Source: Roseomonas alba
Lineage (GTDB): Bacteria; Pseudomonadota; Alphaproteobacteria; Acetobacterales; Acetobacteraceae
DNA: 64,000 bases
Assembly (NCBI RefSeq): GCF_019430885.1
Contig: NZ_JAHYBZ010000008.1
Coordinates: forward strand, 62,001-126,000
Reading direction: 5' to 3'
The position numbers and the translations under genes were made by a program. Of this stretch, positions 55,783 to 64,000 are shown piece after piece. Below the pieces are notes generated by a model, which worked only from the letters and a program-made list of their open reading frames with translations, did not search any database and was not told the origin of the DNA. Within the stretch, counting starts at the first letter, position 1. Every line of letters begins with the position of its first letter.

Positions 55783-57125
55783 GGCGCGGCCAGGGCCTCG
55801 GTACCGGCCAGCCCGTTCATCAGCATGGCGAAGCCGGGGAAGGAGGTGTCGATGAAGGCCGCATCGTCCGCCGTGACCGGCGTGCGGGCCGCCAGGCCCA
55901 TCACCAGCGCCGACATGGCGATGCGGTGGTCCATGTGGGTTTCCACGGTGCCGCCGCCGGGGATGGCGCCGCCGGTACCCTGGACGATCAGGTCGTCGCC
56001 CTCGATCTCGGCGGTGATGCCGTTCACCGCAAGCAACGCGGCAGTGGCGGCCAGCCGGTCGCTCTCCTTCACCCGCAATTCGGCGAGGCCCTTCATGCGC
56101 GTCGTTCCGCGCGCGGCCGCGGCGGCCACGGCCAGCACCGGATATTCGTCGATCATCGACGGCGCGCGCCCGGGCGGCACGGTCACGCTGGTGAGCTCCG
56201 TGTATTCGGCGACCACATCGCCCACGGGTTCGCCGCCGGCGATGCGCTCATTCTCGATACGCAGGGCGGCGCCCATCTCGCGCAGGGTGGTGAACAGGCC
56301 GGTCCGCAGCAGGTTCAGCCCGACATTCTCCACCACCACGCGCGATCCCGGCACCAGCAGCGCCGCGACGATCGGGAAGGCCGCCGAGGACGGATCGCCC
56401 GGCACCAGCACCGGGGCCGCGATCAGCTCCGGCTGGCCTTCCAGCAGGATCACCCGGCCATCCGGCGTATCCTCCACCGACACGGTCGCGCCGAAATGGC
56501 GCAGCATGTTCTCGGTGTGGTCGCGGGTCGCTTCCTTCTCGACCACGCGGGTTGTCCCCGGCGCGCAAAGCCCGGCCAGCAAGCATGCGCTCTTCACCTG
56601 GGCCGAGGGCACCGGCACCACATAGTCCAGCGGCAGCGGATCGACCGCGCCCCGCACCGCAAGCGGCAACCGCCCGCCCTCCCGCGTCCAGAAGGTCGCG
56701 CCTGTCGCCGAGAGCGGATCGGTCACGCGCTTCATCGGCCGCTTCCGCAGGGACGCATCGCCCGTCATCACCGCGAAGACCGGATGCCCTGCCAGCAGCC
56801 CCAGCAGCAGCCGCGCCGCCGTGCCGGAATTGCCCATGTCGAGCACATCCGCCGGCTCCACCAGCCCCCCCACGCCGCGCCCCGACACGCGCCAGGCGCC
56901 GGGGCCGGTATTCTCCACCTCGGCACCCAGGGCGCGCATCGCGGCGGCGGTGCGCAGCACGTCCTCGCCTTCCAAAAGGCCGGTGATCTCGGTGGTGCCG
57001 ACGGCCAGCGCCCCGAACATCAGGGCGCGATGGCTGATCGACTTGTCGCCTGGCACGGCCAAGCGTCCGGCGAGCGGAGCACCCGGCGCGCGGGCCTTGA
57101 GGGGACGAGGATCTGGATGCGACAT
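55779..57125 (-). CDS. aroA: 3-phosphoshikimate 1-carboxyvinyltransferase (EPSP synthase)
   Basis: Sixth step of the shikimate pathway, 448 residues. [14 protein letters not shown] (K28), [25 protein letters not shown] and RVKESDR are clear. Sequence style is that of the alphaproteobacterial class II enzymes (as in the CP4 strain). The active-site loop reads GNSGT (98-102), with Gly at 101 where CP4-type enzymes have Ala and E. coli has Gly96. ATG 57125 is 93 bases from the divergent FYDLN gene, the ancestral alphaproteobacterial layout. Confidence 0.95.
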   Translation of the reverse strand: MSHPDPRPLKARAPGAPLAGRLAVPGDKSISHRALMFGALAVGTTEITGLLEGEDVLRTAAAMRALGAEVENTGPGAWRVSGRGVGGLVEPADVLDMGNSGTAARLLLGLLAGHPVFAVMTGDASLRKRPMKRVTDPLSATGATFWTREGGRLPLAVRGAVDPLPLDYVVPVPSAQVKSACLLAGLCAPGTTRVVEKEATRDHTENMLRHFGATVSVEDTPDGRVILLEGQPELIAAPVLVPGDPSSAAFPIVAALLVPGSRVVVENVGLNLLRTGLFTTLREMGAALRIENERIAGGEPVGDVVAEYTELTSVTVPPGRAPSMIDEYPVLAVAAAAARGTTRMKGLAELRVKESDRLAATAALLAVNGITAEIEGDDLIVQGTGGAIPGGGTVETHMDHRIAMSALVMGLAARTPVTADDAAFIDTSFPGFAMLMNGLAGTEALAAP

Positions 57126-57135
57126 GGCGCGGCGT

Positions 57136-57164
57136 TTGACACGGCCGGGCAGGGCGTGGCAATG
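57136..57164 (+). promoter_or_regulatory. Candidate promoter of the FYDLN gene
   Basis: A consensus-like TTGACA at 57136-57141 lies about 80 bases before the start; 17 bases on, gcaatg is a poor -10. Only the -35 is convincing. Confidence 0.3.
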
Positions 57165-57218
57165 CGCCCGACCCTTTGCGATTGGCGCATCCCCGGTGCG
57201 CGCAAGACGGATTGACCC

Positions 57219-57545
57219 ATGGCAAAGCCTGAACTCGGCCTGAAGCGGACCTGTGTCGCGTGCGGCACCCGATTCTACGACCTGACCCGCACCCCGGCCG
57301 TCTGCCCGAAATGCGGGACGGAACAGCCGGCCGAACAGCCGCGCCTGCGTCGCGCGGCCGCCGTGCCCCTGCCCGACGAGAAGCTGAAGAAGCGTGCCGC
57401 CACCCCCGAGGCAGAAGCCGACGACATCGAGGTGGAGGACGTGGAAGGCGACGAGGCGATCGAGGACGCGGAAGAACTCGAGGACGACACCGAGGATCTC
57501 GGCGAGGACATCGAGGTCGAAGCGGACCGCGACGAGGAAAGCTGA
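57219..57545 (+). CDS. TIGR02300/FYDLN acidic zinc-ribbon protein
   Basis: The 108 residues start with a zinc ribbon (C12, C15, C29, C32) containing the name-giving FYDL motif at 19-22, followed by a short basic link and a strongly acidic Glu/Asp tail (about 65-108). The family is conserved in alphaproteobacteria, beside aroA, with unknown function. The acidic tail suggests binding to a basic partner. Confidence 0.93.
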   Translation: MAKPELGLKRTCVACGTRFYDLTRTPAVCPKCGTEQPAEQPRLRRAAAVPLPDEKLKKRAATPEAEADDIEVEDVEGDEAIEDAEELEDDTEDLGEDIEVEADRDEES

Positions 57546-57586
57546 GGGCGCCGTTCCGCACGCGCGGAGCCTTGGCACCGTCGATC

Positions 57587-57682
57587 GGAGAGGGGCCTCA
57601 CCCTCTCCGCCCCTTGGCGGCGGCGCCGCCAAGCCCGCCAAAGGCCGCGACGCCTTCGGAAATCTTGCATGTTACGCCGGGC
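57587..57682. repeat. Hairpin-armed intergenic element, copy F (one arm)
   Basis: Hairpins GGAGAGGGgcctcaCCCTCTCC (57587-57608), CTTGGCGGCggcGCCGCCAAG, and CCAAAGGCCgcgacGCCTTCGG, then aaatcttgcatgttacgccg, line up with a left arm. The second hairpin differs from the GCGAAGCA form in copies C and D. No right arm is seen. The following stretch up to the superoxide dismutase gene (57683-57954) contains only a weak promoter-like TTGACG at 57890. Confidence 0.6.
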
Positions 57683-57954
57683 ATCACAGGCTGGAACGGC
57701 GAGCGGGCGCGTGGCGCGTGCCACGGCCGAACGCGAGACGCAGCGCGGGCACCGCGCGCGTCGGCGCCCCGGAAGGGACGCTTCGGCGAACTCTGATCAA
57801 GACCCCTCGGTTCGCGATTGAAGGCCAGGCTCCGCCCGCCTCCAAGGTCCGCCACAACAGGAACCGGCTCTCGCCACCCAATCGTTCCGTTGACGCGGCG
57901 AGGCCAAGTGCCATCTACCCCAGGCGTTGAACCACCGAAGGAAACGCCTCCGCC

Positions 57955-58671
57955 ATGACGTCTCGCCGCAACCTGTTCCTGGGGGGCGCCGCTATGGCGG
58001 CTGCCGCCATGGTCCGCCGCCCGGCCTATGCCCAGGCGCCCTCCGGCCCCTTCACCCTGCCGCCCCTGCCCTATGCGCCGAACGCCAACGAGGCCGCGAT
58101 CGACGCCATGACCATGGAAATCCACCATGACCGGCACCACGCGGCCTATGTCGCCAATCTGAACGCCGCGGTGAAGGATCACTCCGCCCTGGCGCAGATG
58201 TCGGTGGACGAGATCCTGATGCGCCTGTCCCAGGTGCCCGACACGGTGCGCACGGCTATCCGCAACAATGGCGGCGGCCACGCCAATCATTCCATGTTCT
58301 GGGACCTCATGGGCGGGACGGGCGGCGAGCCCTCCAGCGACCTCAAGGCCGCGATCGACCGCGACCTGGGCGGGATGGACAAGTTCAAGACGGACTTCAA
58401 CACGGCCGGGACCCGCGTCTTCGGCTCGGGCTGGGTGTTCGTTGCGGTCACCCCGGACGGCAAGCTCTCCCTGGCGTCGAAACCCAACCAGGACACGCCG
58501 CTGATGGATGGCGGACGGGTGCTGATGGGCAACGATGTGTGGGAGCACGCCTATTACCTGCGCTACCAGAACCGCCGCGCGGATTACCTGGCCGCGTGGT
58601 GGAACGTGCTGAACTGGGACAAGATCGGCGAGCGGTACGCGGCGGCGAAGGCCGGAACGCTTCGGGTCTGA
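57955..58671 (+). CDS. Superoxide dismutase, Fe/Mn family with Mn-type signature, Tat-exported
   Basis: The 238 residues begin with a twin-arginine signal (SRRNLFLGG, then a hydrophobic stretch to AYAQA). Metal ligands are H57 (MEIHHDRHH), His in GGGHANHSMFW, Asp in NDVWEHAYY and the His of that motif. GGGHANHS and NQDTPLMDG are features of Mn enzymes rather than Fe enzymes, though cambialistic use is possible. Tat export of the folded holoenzyme would place it in the periplasm. The ribosome site GAAGGAAAC is good. Confidence 0.9.
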   Translation: MTSRRNLFLGGAAMAAAAMVRRPAYAQAPSGPFTLPPLPYAPNANEAAIDAMTMEIHHDRHHAAYVANLNAAVKDHSALAQMSVDEILMRLSQVPDTVRTAIRNNGGGHANHSMFWDLMGGTGGEPSSDLKAAIDRDLGGMDKFKTDFNTAGTRVFGSGWVFVAVTPDGKLSLASKPNQDTPLMDGGRVLMGNDVWEHAYYLRYQNRRADYLAAWWNVLNWDKIGERYAAAKAGTLRV

Positions 58672-58688
58672 CGGCGCCGACCCCCGGG

Positions 58689-59243
58689 CTATCCCGGCGG
58701 GCCGATCACCGCCCCGATGAAGGCCGCGCGGTCGGCCACGGTTGAACGCGGGAGCTCGATGAGTTCGTAACCGAGCTCCCCATAGACCTGGATCATCGCC
58801 TCGCAGGTGCGGCGCGCCGTCTCGCCATCCTGCCGCCTTTCCGCATCCTGCCGGTAGATAGCCGGCCAGGGCGGAGCGATGAAAACCTGCCGGGCGTAGC
58901 GGACCTGCCCGGCGGCGCGCATCACGTGGTCCGGTACCGGCAGCCCCTCCAGCCGCAGATAGCCCACGACATCGGGCACGCCGCGGTCGAACAGCACGGG
59001 CCCGGCCAGGCGATGCGCCATCGCGTGGGACCGCAGCTCCCAACCCAGCATCATCTCCGCGAAGAGCGCCCGGTCGCGCCAGGGCAGCGCCGGGCCGTCG
59101 ATCGCAGTCTGCGCCTGGATGATGCCCCGCCCGGCCTCCGGCACATGGGCGTAGCCGCGGCCCGCCAGATGTTCGATCAGCGTCGTCTTGCCGGAGCCCG
59201 GCCCGCCGGTGATGACAAGGAAGCTTGGTTCATGCGTTGCCAT
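58689..59243 (-). CDS. Small AAA/P-loop NTPase, putative kinase
   Basis: The 184 residues have a clean Walker A GGPGSGKTTLIEHL (about 13-26), VPEAGRGIIQAQ and VLFDRGVPDVVGYLRLEG (Walker B-like DRG). The pattern is that of the AAA_28 predicted ATPases. Substrate unknown. It is convergent with the superoxide dismutase gene (17-base gap) and divergent from argG. Confidence 0.75.
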   Translation of the reverse strand: MATHEPSFLVITGGPGSGKTTLIEHLAGRGYAHVPEAGRGIIQAQTAIDGPALPWRDRALFAEMMLGWELRSHAMAHRLAGPVLFDRGVPDVVGYLRLEGLPVPDHVMRAAGQVRYARQVFIAPPWPAIYRQDAERRQDGETARRTCEAMIQVYGELGYELIELPRSTVADRAAFIGAVIGPPG

Positions 59244-59341
59244 GATGGCTCCTGCGAAAGGGGGTTTTCGGCCCGGCCGGCCTTGCCTCCCGCCCCGCCC
59301 AGCGCCATACCGCCCCGGATTTGCAAGACTGGGAGCGCCCG

Positions 59342-60577
59342 ATGCGCGTGAAGGACGTGAAGAAGGTCGTGCTCGCCTATTCCGGCGGGCTCGACACCAG
59401 CGTGATCCTGAAGTGGCTGCAGACCACCTACCGATGCGAGGTGGTGACCTTCACCGCCGATCTCGGCCAGGGTGAGGAACTCGGCCCGGCGCGCGAGAAG
59501 GCCCTGCTGCTCGGCATCAAGCCCGAGAACATCTACATGGACGACCTGCGCGAGACCTTCGTGAAGGACTTCGTCTTCCCGATGTTCCGCGCGAACGCCC
59601 TGTATGAGGGCATGTACCTGCTCGGCACGTCCATCGCCCGTCCGCTGATCGCCCAGCGCCAGATCGAGATCGCCGAGGCCGTCGGCGCCGATGCCGTCGC
59701 CCATGGCGCGACCGGCAAGGGCAACGACCAGGTCCGCTTCGAGCTGTCCTATTACGCGCTGAAGCCGGACATCAAGATCATCGCCCCGTGGCGCGAATGG
59801 GAGCTGACCAGCCGCACCAAGCTGATCGAGTTCGCCGAGCAGCACCAGATCCCCATCGCCAAGGACAAGCGCGGCGAGGCGCCCTTCAGCGTCGACGCGA
59901 ACCTCCTGCACTCATCCTCCGAGGGCAAGATCCTCGAGGAACCGTGGGACGCGCCCGATGAGATGGTCTGGCAGCGCACCATCAGCCCGATGGACGCGAA
60001 GGACGAGGTCACCGAGATCACCATCGAGTTCGAGCATGGCGACGCGGTCGGCATCAATGGCGAGCGCCTGTCGCCGGCGACGCTGCTGACGAAGCTGAAC
60101 GCGCTCGGCAAGGAGAACGGCATCGGCCGGCTCGACCTGGTGGAGAACCGCTTCGTCGGCATGAAGTCCCGCGGCTGCTACGAGACGCCGGGCGGCACGA
60201 TCCTCTACGTCGCGCATCGCGCCATGGAGTCCATCACGCTCGACCGCGAGGCCGCGCATCTGAAGGACAGCCTGATGCCGCGCTATGCCGAGGTCATCTA
60301 CAATGGCTTCTGGTTCAGCCCGGAGCGCCGTATGCTCCAGGCCCTGATCGACGAAAGCCAGAAGAGCGTGACCGGCACCGTCCGGCTGAAGCTCTACAAG
60401 GGCAACACCATCGTGACGGGCCGGCAGTCGCCGAACAGCCTGTATTCGATGAAGCATGTCACCTTTGAGGACGATCAGGGCGCCTACGACCAGTTCGACG
60501 CCCAGGGTTTCATCAAGCTGAACGCGCTGCGCCTGCGCCTCGGTGCCATGGCCGGCCGTCGCGGCGGCGCGCTGTAA
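59342..60577 (+). CDS. argG: Argininosuccinate synthase
   Basis: Joins citrulline and aspartate in arginine synthesis using ATP. The 411 residues carry the PP-motif AYSGGLDTS (12-20), [19 protein letters not shown] [15 protein letters not shown] and [14 protein letters not shown] prefer ATG 59342 behind GGGAG to an upstream TTG that would add seven residues. Length is normal. No other arg gene is adjacent. Confidence 0.96.
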   Translation: MRVKDVKKVVLAYSGGLDTSVILKWLQTTYRCEVVTFTADLGQGEELGPAREKALLLGIKPENIYMDDLRETFVKDFVFPMFRANALYEGMYLLGTSIARPLIAQRQIEIAEAVGADAVAHGATGKGNDQVRFELSYYALKPDIKIIAPWREWELTSRTKLIEFAEQHQIPIAKDKRGEAPFSVDANLLHSSSEGKILEEPWDAPDEMVWQRTISPMDAKDEVTEITIEFEHGDAVGINGERLSPATLLTKLNALGKENGIGRLDLVENRFVGMKSRGCYETPGGTILYVAHRAMESITLDREAAHLKDSLMPRYAEVIYNGFWFSPERRMLQALIDESQKSVTGTVRLKLYKGNTIVTGRQSPNSLYSMKHVTFEDDQGAYDQFDAQGFIKLNALRLRLGAMAGRRGGAL

Positions 60578-60582
60578 GAAGC

Positions 60583-60711
60583 GGGGGCTCTGCCCCCGCA
60601 CCCCCGCCGTGACTTCGGCACCCGGCCGGATGGGCTCTGCCTGTCCCACCGCTGCGCCTTGGTGAAAGACAAAAGAAGGAGGGGGTGCGGGGGAGTTCTC
60701 TCCCCCGCCCT
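60583..60711. repeat. Short palindromic element after argG
   Basis: GCGGGGGCtctGCCCCCGC (about 60583-60601) just after argG and GCGGGGGAgttctcTCCCCCGC (about 60687-60708) form two hairpins; gcaccccc next to the first pairs with gggggtgc next to the second, so the unit is inverted overall. It resembles the hairpin-armed family in plan but not in sequence. The first hairpin could act as an argG transcript end, without a T-run. Confidence 0.5.
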
Positions 60712-60772
60712 TGGTTCCACCTCTGCCAGCCGTGCTCTACTCTCGGGCGACCGATTCACCCGAGGAAACCCC

Positions 60773-61336
60773 ATGCGCGGCCCCGCCCTTCGTTCCGCTG
60801 TCTTCGCCGCCCTGCTGTTCGGCGCCGTGCCCGCCTTCGCGCAATCCGCCTGTCCGGGTCAGATCTCGGCCAATGTCTTTGCGCCGGTGCCGCGGGACGC
60901 CGCCATCGCCGTCGCGGACCGTCCCGGCGGCAGCCCCAATGACCGCCTGTTGCGGGAGGCGGTGCTCGGTGCCCTAGCCAATCATGGGCGACGGGTCGAT
61001 GCGAATGCGCCCTATGTCCTGTCCTGGCGCGGCGGCACCTCGATCGAGGGCGACAATTTCGGCGCCTTCCAGGACGACCGTCCGGGCCGCACCTTCCGCG
61101 AGAGCGACGACGTGACCTGGGCGCAGAACGCGCCCCGCATGGGCGGGCGCAGCACGCCGACGATCCGCGTCTCGGGGACTGTTGATCTGCGCGACCGCAC
61201 GACCCAGCGCATCGTCTGGACGGCCTTCGTGAGCTGCAGCCGGCAGGGGCGGGGCGATGACGCGGCGCTGTTCGCCTTCCTGGCCAATGCGGTGGCGCCG
61301 TATATCGGCCAGCCGGCGGCGGGGCGCCCCTTCTGA
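60773..61336 (+). CDS. Secreted protein, unknown function
   Basis: The 187 residues have a signal peptide (about 1-23, ending PAFAQS), then ACPGQISANVFAPVPRDAAIAV and a domain with PYVLSWRGGTSIEG, PTIRVSGTVDLRDRTTQRIVW and FVSCSRQG; one Cys at each end may pair. No family recognised. Its stop TGA overlaps the probable CTG start of addA, which suggests that the two are expressed together. Confidence 0.65.
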   Translation: MRGPALRSAVFAALLFGAVPAFAQSACPGQISANVFAPVPRDAAIAVADRPGGSPNDRLLREAVLGALANHGRRVDANAPYVLSWRGGTSIEGDNFGAFQDDRPGRTFRESDDVTWAQNAPRMGGRSTPTIRVSGTVDLRDRTTQRIVWTAFVSCSRQGRGDDAALFAFLANAVAPYIGQPAAGRPF

Positions 61337-64000
61337 ACGCGGCGCCGACCCCGCGCGAGCGCGCCGAGCAGGCGCAGTCGCGGGCCTCCGACCCTGCGGC
61401 CTCAGCCTGGGTGGAGGCCTCGGCGGGGTCGGGCAAGACCAAGCTGCTGACGGACCGGGTGCTGCGCCTGCTGCTGGCCGGCGTGCAGCCCGGGCGCATC
61501 CTGTGCCTGACCTTCACCAAGGCGGCGGCGGCGGAGATGGCGACGCGCCTGGCGCGCGCGCTGGGCGGCTGGGCGACGACGGATGACGCGACGCTGGCCC
61601 CGCTGATCGGCAGGCTGACGGGGCGCACCCCGGGGCCAGAGGAGCTGCGCGAGGCGCGGGCGCTGTTCGTCCGCGTGCTGGAACAGCCGGGCGGGATGCG
61701 GATTTCCACCATCCACGCCTTCGCGCAGTCGCTGCTGCGCGCCTTCCCGCTGGAGGCCGGCCTCGCCCCGCAATTCGCGGTGGTCGAGGAACAGGAAGCG
61801 CGGACCATGCTGGCGCGGGAGCGCGAGGCGGTGCTCGCGGCCGCGCCGGATCGCGAGGCGCTGACCAACCTCGCGCGGCTGGTGCCGCCGACGCGCTTCG
61901 CCGAGGTGGTCGGCACGCTGGCGCAGGATCGCGGCAAGCTGCTGCGCGCGGTCGAGGCGCGGCAGGGGCTGCGCGGGCTGGAACCGGCGCTGGCGCGCCG
62001 GCTGGGCCTGGCGCCGGGCGAGACGCGCGAGGACGCGCTGATCGCCGCCGCCTGCGACCCCGATGCCACGCCGCTGTCGCGCGCCGGGGCGCTGCTGCGC
62101 GCCAGCGGCAATGCCAATGACCAGGAGCGCGGCGCGGCCATCGCCGCCTGGCTGGCGCGCGACCTCGCCGGCCGGGCCGCGCAGTGGGAGAGCTGGCGCG
62201 GCATTCTGCTGACGAATGACGACGCGCCGCGCAAGCGCTTCGCCACCAAGCAGGCCGGCGCGGACGCCCCCTGGATCCAGGACACGCTGACCGCCGAGGC
62301 CGAGCGCGTCGCCGCCGTGCAGGAAGCGCGCGCCGCCGCGCGGCTGCTCGCCGCGACGATCGCGCTGCTCGCCATCGGCACGCCCGTCCTGCAGCGCTAC
62401 GACGCCGCCAAGCGCCGCGCCGGCATGCTCGACTATGACGACCTGATCCGCGGTGCGGAGCGCCTGCTGGAAGACCCCGGCAGCGCCTGGGTGCTGTTCA
62501 AGCTGGATGGCGGCCTGGACCACGTCCTGCTGGACGAGGCGCAGGATTCCAACCCTGACCAATGGGGCATCGTGCGTGCCCTGACCTCAGAATTCTTCGC
62601 CGGAGAGGGCGCGCGGGAGGACGGCCGCAGCATTTTCGCCGTGGGCGACGAGAAGCAGTCCATCTACCGCTTCCAGGGCGCGGATGCCGAGGGCTTCGCG
62701 CGGGAACGCGGCCATTACGCGCAGGTCGTCCCGGAGGCGCAGCGCGAGTTCCGCCCGGTCACGCTCGACGTCTCTTTCCGCTCCACCGCGCCGGTGCTGG
62801 CCCTGGTCGATGCCGTCTTCGCCGAGGGCGAGGCGCGCGCCGGCGTGGTGGCGGAGGGCGAAACCCTGCGCCATTTCGCCGACCGCGCCGGCCATGCGGG
62901 CGAGGTCGAGCTGTGGCCGCTGCTGACCGCCGACGCGGCCGCCGAACCCCCGCCCTGGGCACCACCGGACAGCCCCGTGGATGCGGAAGGCGCGCCGCAG
63001 CGCCTCGCGACGCTGCTCGCGCAGCGTATCCACGCGATGGTCGCCACCGAGACGCTGCCCGCGCGCGTCGATACCGGCCGCGGCGACCAACAGCCTGCGG
63101 GCCGGCGCATCCGTCCCGGCGACATCCTCGTGCTGGTGCGCGCCCGCGCCCGTGGGGGCTTCGTGCCCGCCCTGGTGCGGGCGCTGAAGGACCTCCGCAT
63201 CCCGGTCGGCGGCGTGGACCGCATGGTGCTCGCCGAGCAGATCGCCGTGCAGGACATGCTCGCCCTGGCCGATGTGCTGCTGCTGCCGGAGGACGATCTC
63301 TCCCTCGCCGCCCTGCTGAAATCGCCGCTGGTTGGGCTGGAGGAGGAGGAACTCTTCGCCCTCGCCCAGCCGCGCGGTGGTGCGCTGTGGTCGGCGCTGG
63401 CGGCGCATCGCGGGGGTGATTCCCGCCTCGGCCGCGTCGCGGATTGGCTGGATGCGTTGATGAAGCGGGCGGATTTCGCCACGCCGCACGCGCTCTTCGC
63501 CGGCGTGCTCGGCGCGCCGGGGCCGATCGACCCGCGCGGCGGGCGGGCGCGGATGCTCGCGCGCCTCGGCCCCGATGCGGCCGATCCGCTGGATGAGTTC
63601 CTCAACGCCGCGCTCCAGCACGAACGCGCGCATCCGCCGTCCTTGCAGGCCTTCGTGCAGCAGCTCCGCCAGGGCGGCGCCGAGGTGAAGCGCGAGGCCG
63701 AGGGCGCCGGCGATGCCGTGCGCATCATGACCGTGCATGGCGCGAAGGGCCTCCAGGCGCCCATCGTCATCCTGCCCGACACCACCGCCGAACCGCGCGA
63801 CCGCACCACCCTGCGCTGGCTGGAACCCGACCTGCCCGCCTGGGCCCCGCGCCAGAAGGGGTTCGACGCCGAGGCGCTGGCCGCGCGCCGCCAGGACGAC
63901 CAGGACGCCGATGCGCGCGAACGCCACCGCCTGCTCTACGTGGCCCTGACCCGCGCCGAGGACCGCATCATCGTCTGCGGCTGGCAAGGCAGCGACAAGG
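61333..64000 (+). CDS. addA: Double-strand break repair helicase-nuclease AddA, 5' part
   Basis: Large subunit of the AddAB recombination enzyme; about 889 codons are visible before the right edge. UvrD-like motifs are in order: ASAGSGKTKLLTDRV (motif I, K35), LTFTKAAAAEMATRL, STIHAFAQSLLR, VLLDEAQDSNPDQW (motif II), VGDEKQSIYRFQGAD (III), and MTVHGAKGLQAPIVILPD (V). There is no ATG or GTG between the in-frame stop at 61258 and the conserved SAWVEASAG; CTG 61333, overlapping the previous stop as CTGA, gives the right length. The nuclease domain lies beyond the window. Confidence 0.92.
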   Translation, partial: MNAAPTPRERAEQAQSRASDPAASAWVEASAGSGKTKLLTDRVLRLLLAGVQPGRILCLTFTKAAAAEMATRLARALGGWATTDDATLAPLIGRLTGRTPGPEELREARALFVRVLEQPGGMRISTIHAFAQSLLRAFPLEAGLAPQFAVVEEQEARTMLAREREAVLAAAPDREALTNLARLVPPTRFAEVVGTLAQDRGKLLRAVEARQGLRGLEPALARRLGLAPGETREDALIAAACDPDATPLSRAGALLRASGNANDQERGAAIAAWLARDLAGRAAQWESWRGILLTNDDAPRKRFATKQAGADAPWIQDTLTAEAERVAAVQEARAAARLLAATIALLAIGTPVLQRYDAAKRRAGMLDYDDLIRGAERLLEDPGSAWVLFKLDGGLDHVLLDEAQDSNPDQWGIVRALTSEFFAGEGAREDGRSIFAVGDEKQSIYRFQGADAEGFARERGHYAQVVPEAQREFRPVTLDVSFRSTAPVLALVDAVFAEGEARAGVVAEGETLRHFADRAGHAGEVELWPLLTADAAAEPPPWAPPDSPVDAEGAPQRLATLLAQRIHAMVATETLPARVDTGRGDQQPAGRRIRPGDILVLVRARARGGFVPALVRALKDLRIPVGGVDRMVLAEQIAVQDMLALADVLLLPEDDLSLAALLKSPLVGLEEEELFALAQPRGGALWSALAAHRGGDSRLGRVADWLDALMKRADFATPHALFAGVLGAPGPIDPRGGRARMLARLGPDAADPLDEFLNAALQHERAHPPSLQAFVQQLRQGGAEVKREAEGAGDAVRIMTVHGAKGLQAPIVILPDTTAEPRDRTTLRWLEPDLPAWAPRQKGFDAEALAARRQDDQDADARERHRLLYVALTRAEDRIIVCGWQGSDK

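Noticed and set aside
57546..57954. tRNA or other structured RNA gene next to the FYDLN/aroA locus
   Set aside because: No cloverleaf with the TTC arm or CCA-side pairing could be found in this gap or in the other intergenic regions; only the repeat arm was seen.

Overview
The window is very GC-rich, densely coded DNA with alphaproteobacterial gene order: envC-ctpA-divergent deacetylase-rppH, rpsA/ihfB/lapA/trpFBA, aroA-cmk, and an FYDLN acidic protein. Together with the MlaEFD operon with a STAS-fused permease, a Bug-receptor remnant and many LLM/SDR/IclR-type catabolic genes, this suggests a chromosome of the Acetobacteraceae (Roseomonas-like). That family assignment is inference; no rRNA or tRNA gene was seen. 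Both edges cut genes: an EnvC-like protein on the left and the AddA helicase-nuclease on the right.

Layout. 0-4.5 kb: cell-wall and RNA-turnover block (EnvC-like, CtpA, polysaccharide deacetylase-like, RppH). 4.7-10.1 kb: a ThDP enzyme, a Crp/Fnr regulator, an HWE/HisKA_2 histidine kinase and an isolated FliI/YscN-type ATPase. 10.1-10.65 kb: remains of two genes (a Bug receptor end and an amidohydrolase end). 10.7-12.3 kb: cytochrome b561 plus catalase-like peroxidase. 12.6-22.8 kb: a catabolic region with an operon of two flavin monooxygenases around a solute-binding protein, a class IV aminotransferase, a CoA-ligase-like protein, and a probable sulfolactate module (SuyA-SuyB-ComC type) coupled to an RNA methyltransferase. 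22.9-26.4 kb: lipid-transport operon MlaE-MlaF-MlaD-lipoprotein. 26.5-28.0 kb: a secreted protein made of two repeats and a convergent citryl-CoA lyase-like gene. 28.2-37.3 kb: a four-gene RND efflux operon. 37.6-39.2 kb: a divergent SDR/IclR pair. 39.5-52.2 kb: rpsA, then a three-gene RiPP-like cassette, then sppA-ihfB-lapA-pyrF-trpF and trpB-trpA, with unrelated genes between trpF and trpB. 52.6-54.5 kb: a Zur-box-controlled zinc pair (CobW/ZigA GTPase and DUF1826-like). 55.1-64 kb: cmk-aroA, FYDLN protein, Tat-exported superoxide dismutase, two small P-loop ATPases, argG, a secreted protein and addA.

The most interesting parts are two. First, the cassette at 41.5-44.7 kb: a kinase with an N-terminal PqqD/RRE-like region and a degenerate LanC-like C-terminus, next to a HopA1-like protein. 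This kinase + HopA1 pairing is known from class V lanthipeptide and thioamitide biosynthesis; here it sits inside a housekeeping ribosomal locus with a 193-residue upstream partner instead of an obvious small precursor. Second, a family of at least six non-coding elements of about 95-290 bases (near 6.3, 12.4, 37.3, 47.2, 52.3 and 57.6 kb). They are built from nested hairpins in two inverted arms and occupy most of the larger intergenic gaps. Arms of different copies match each other in reverse complement, so the element is modular and MITE-like, with no transposase visible.
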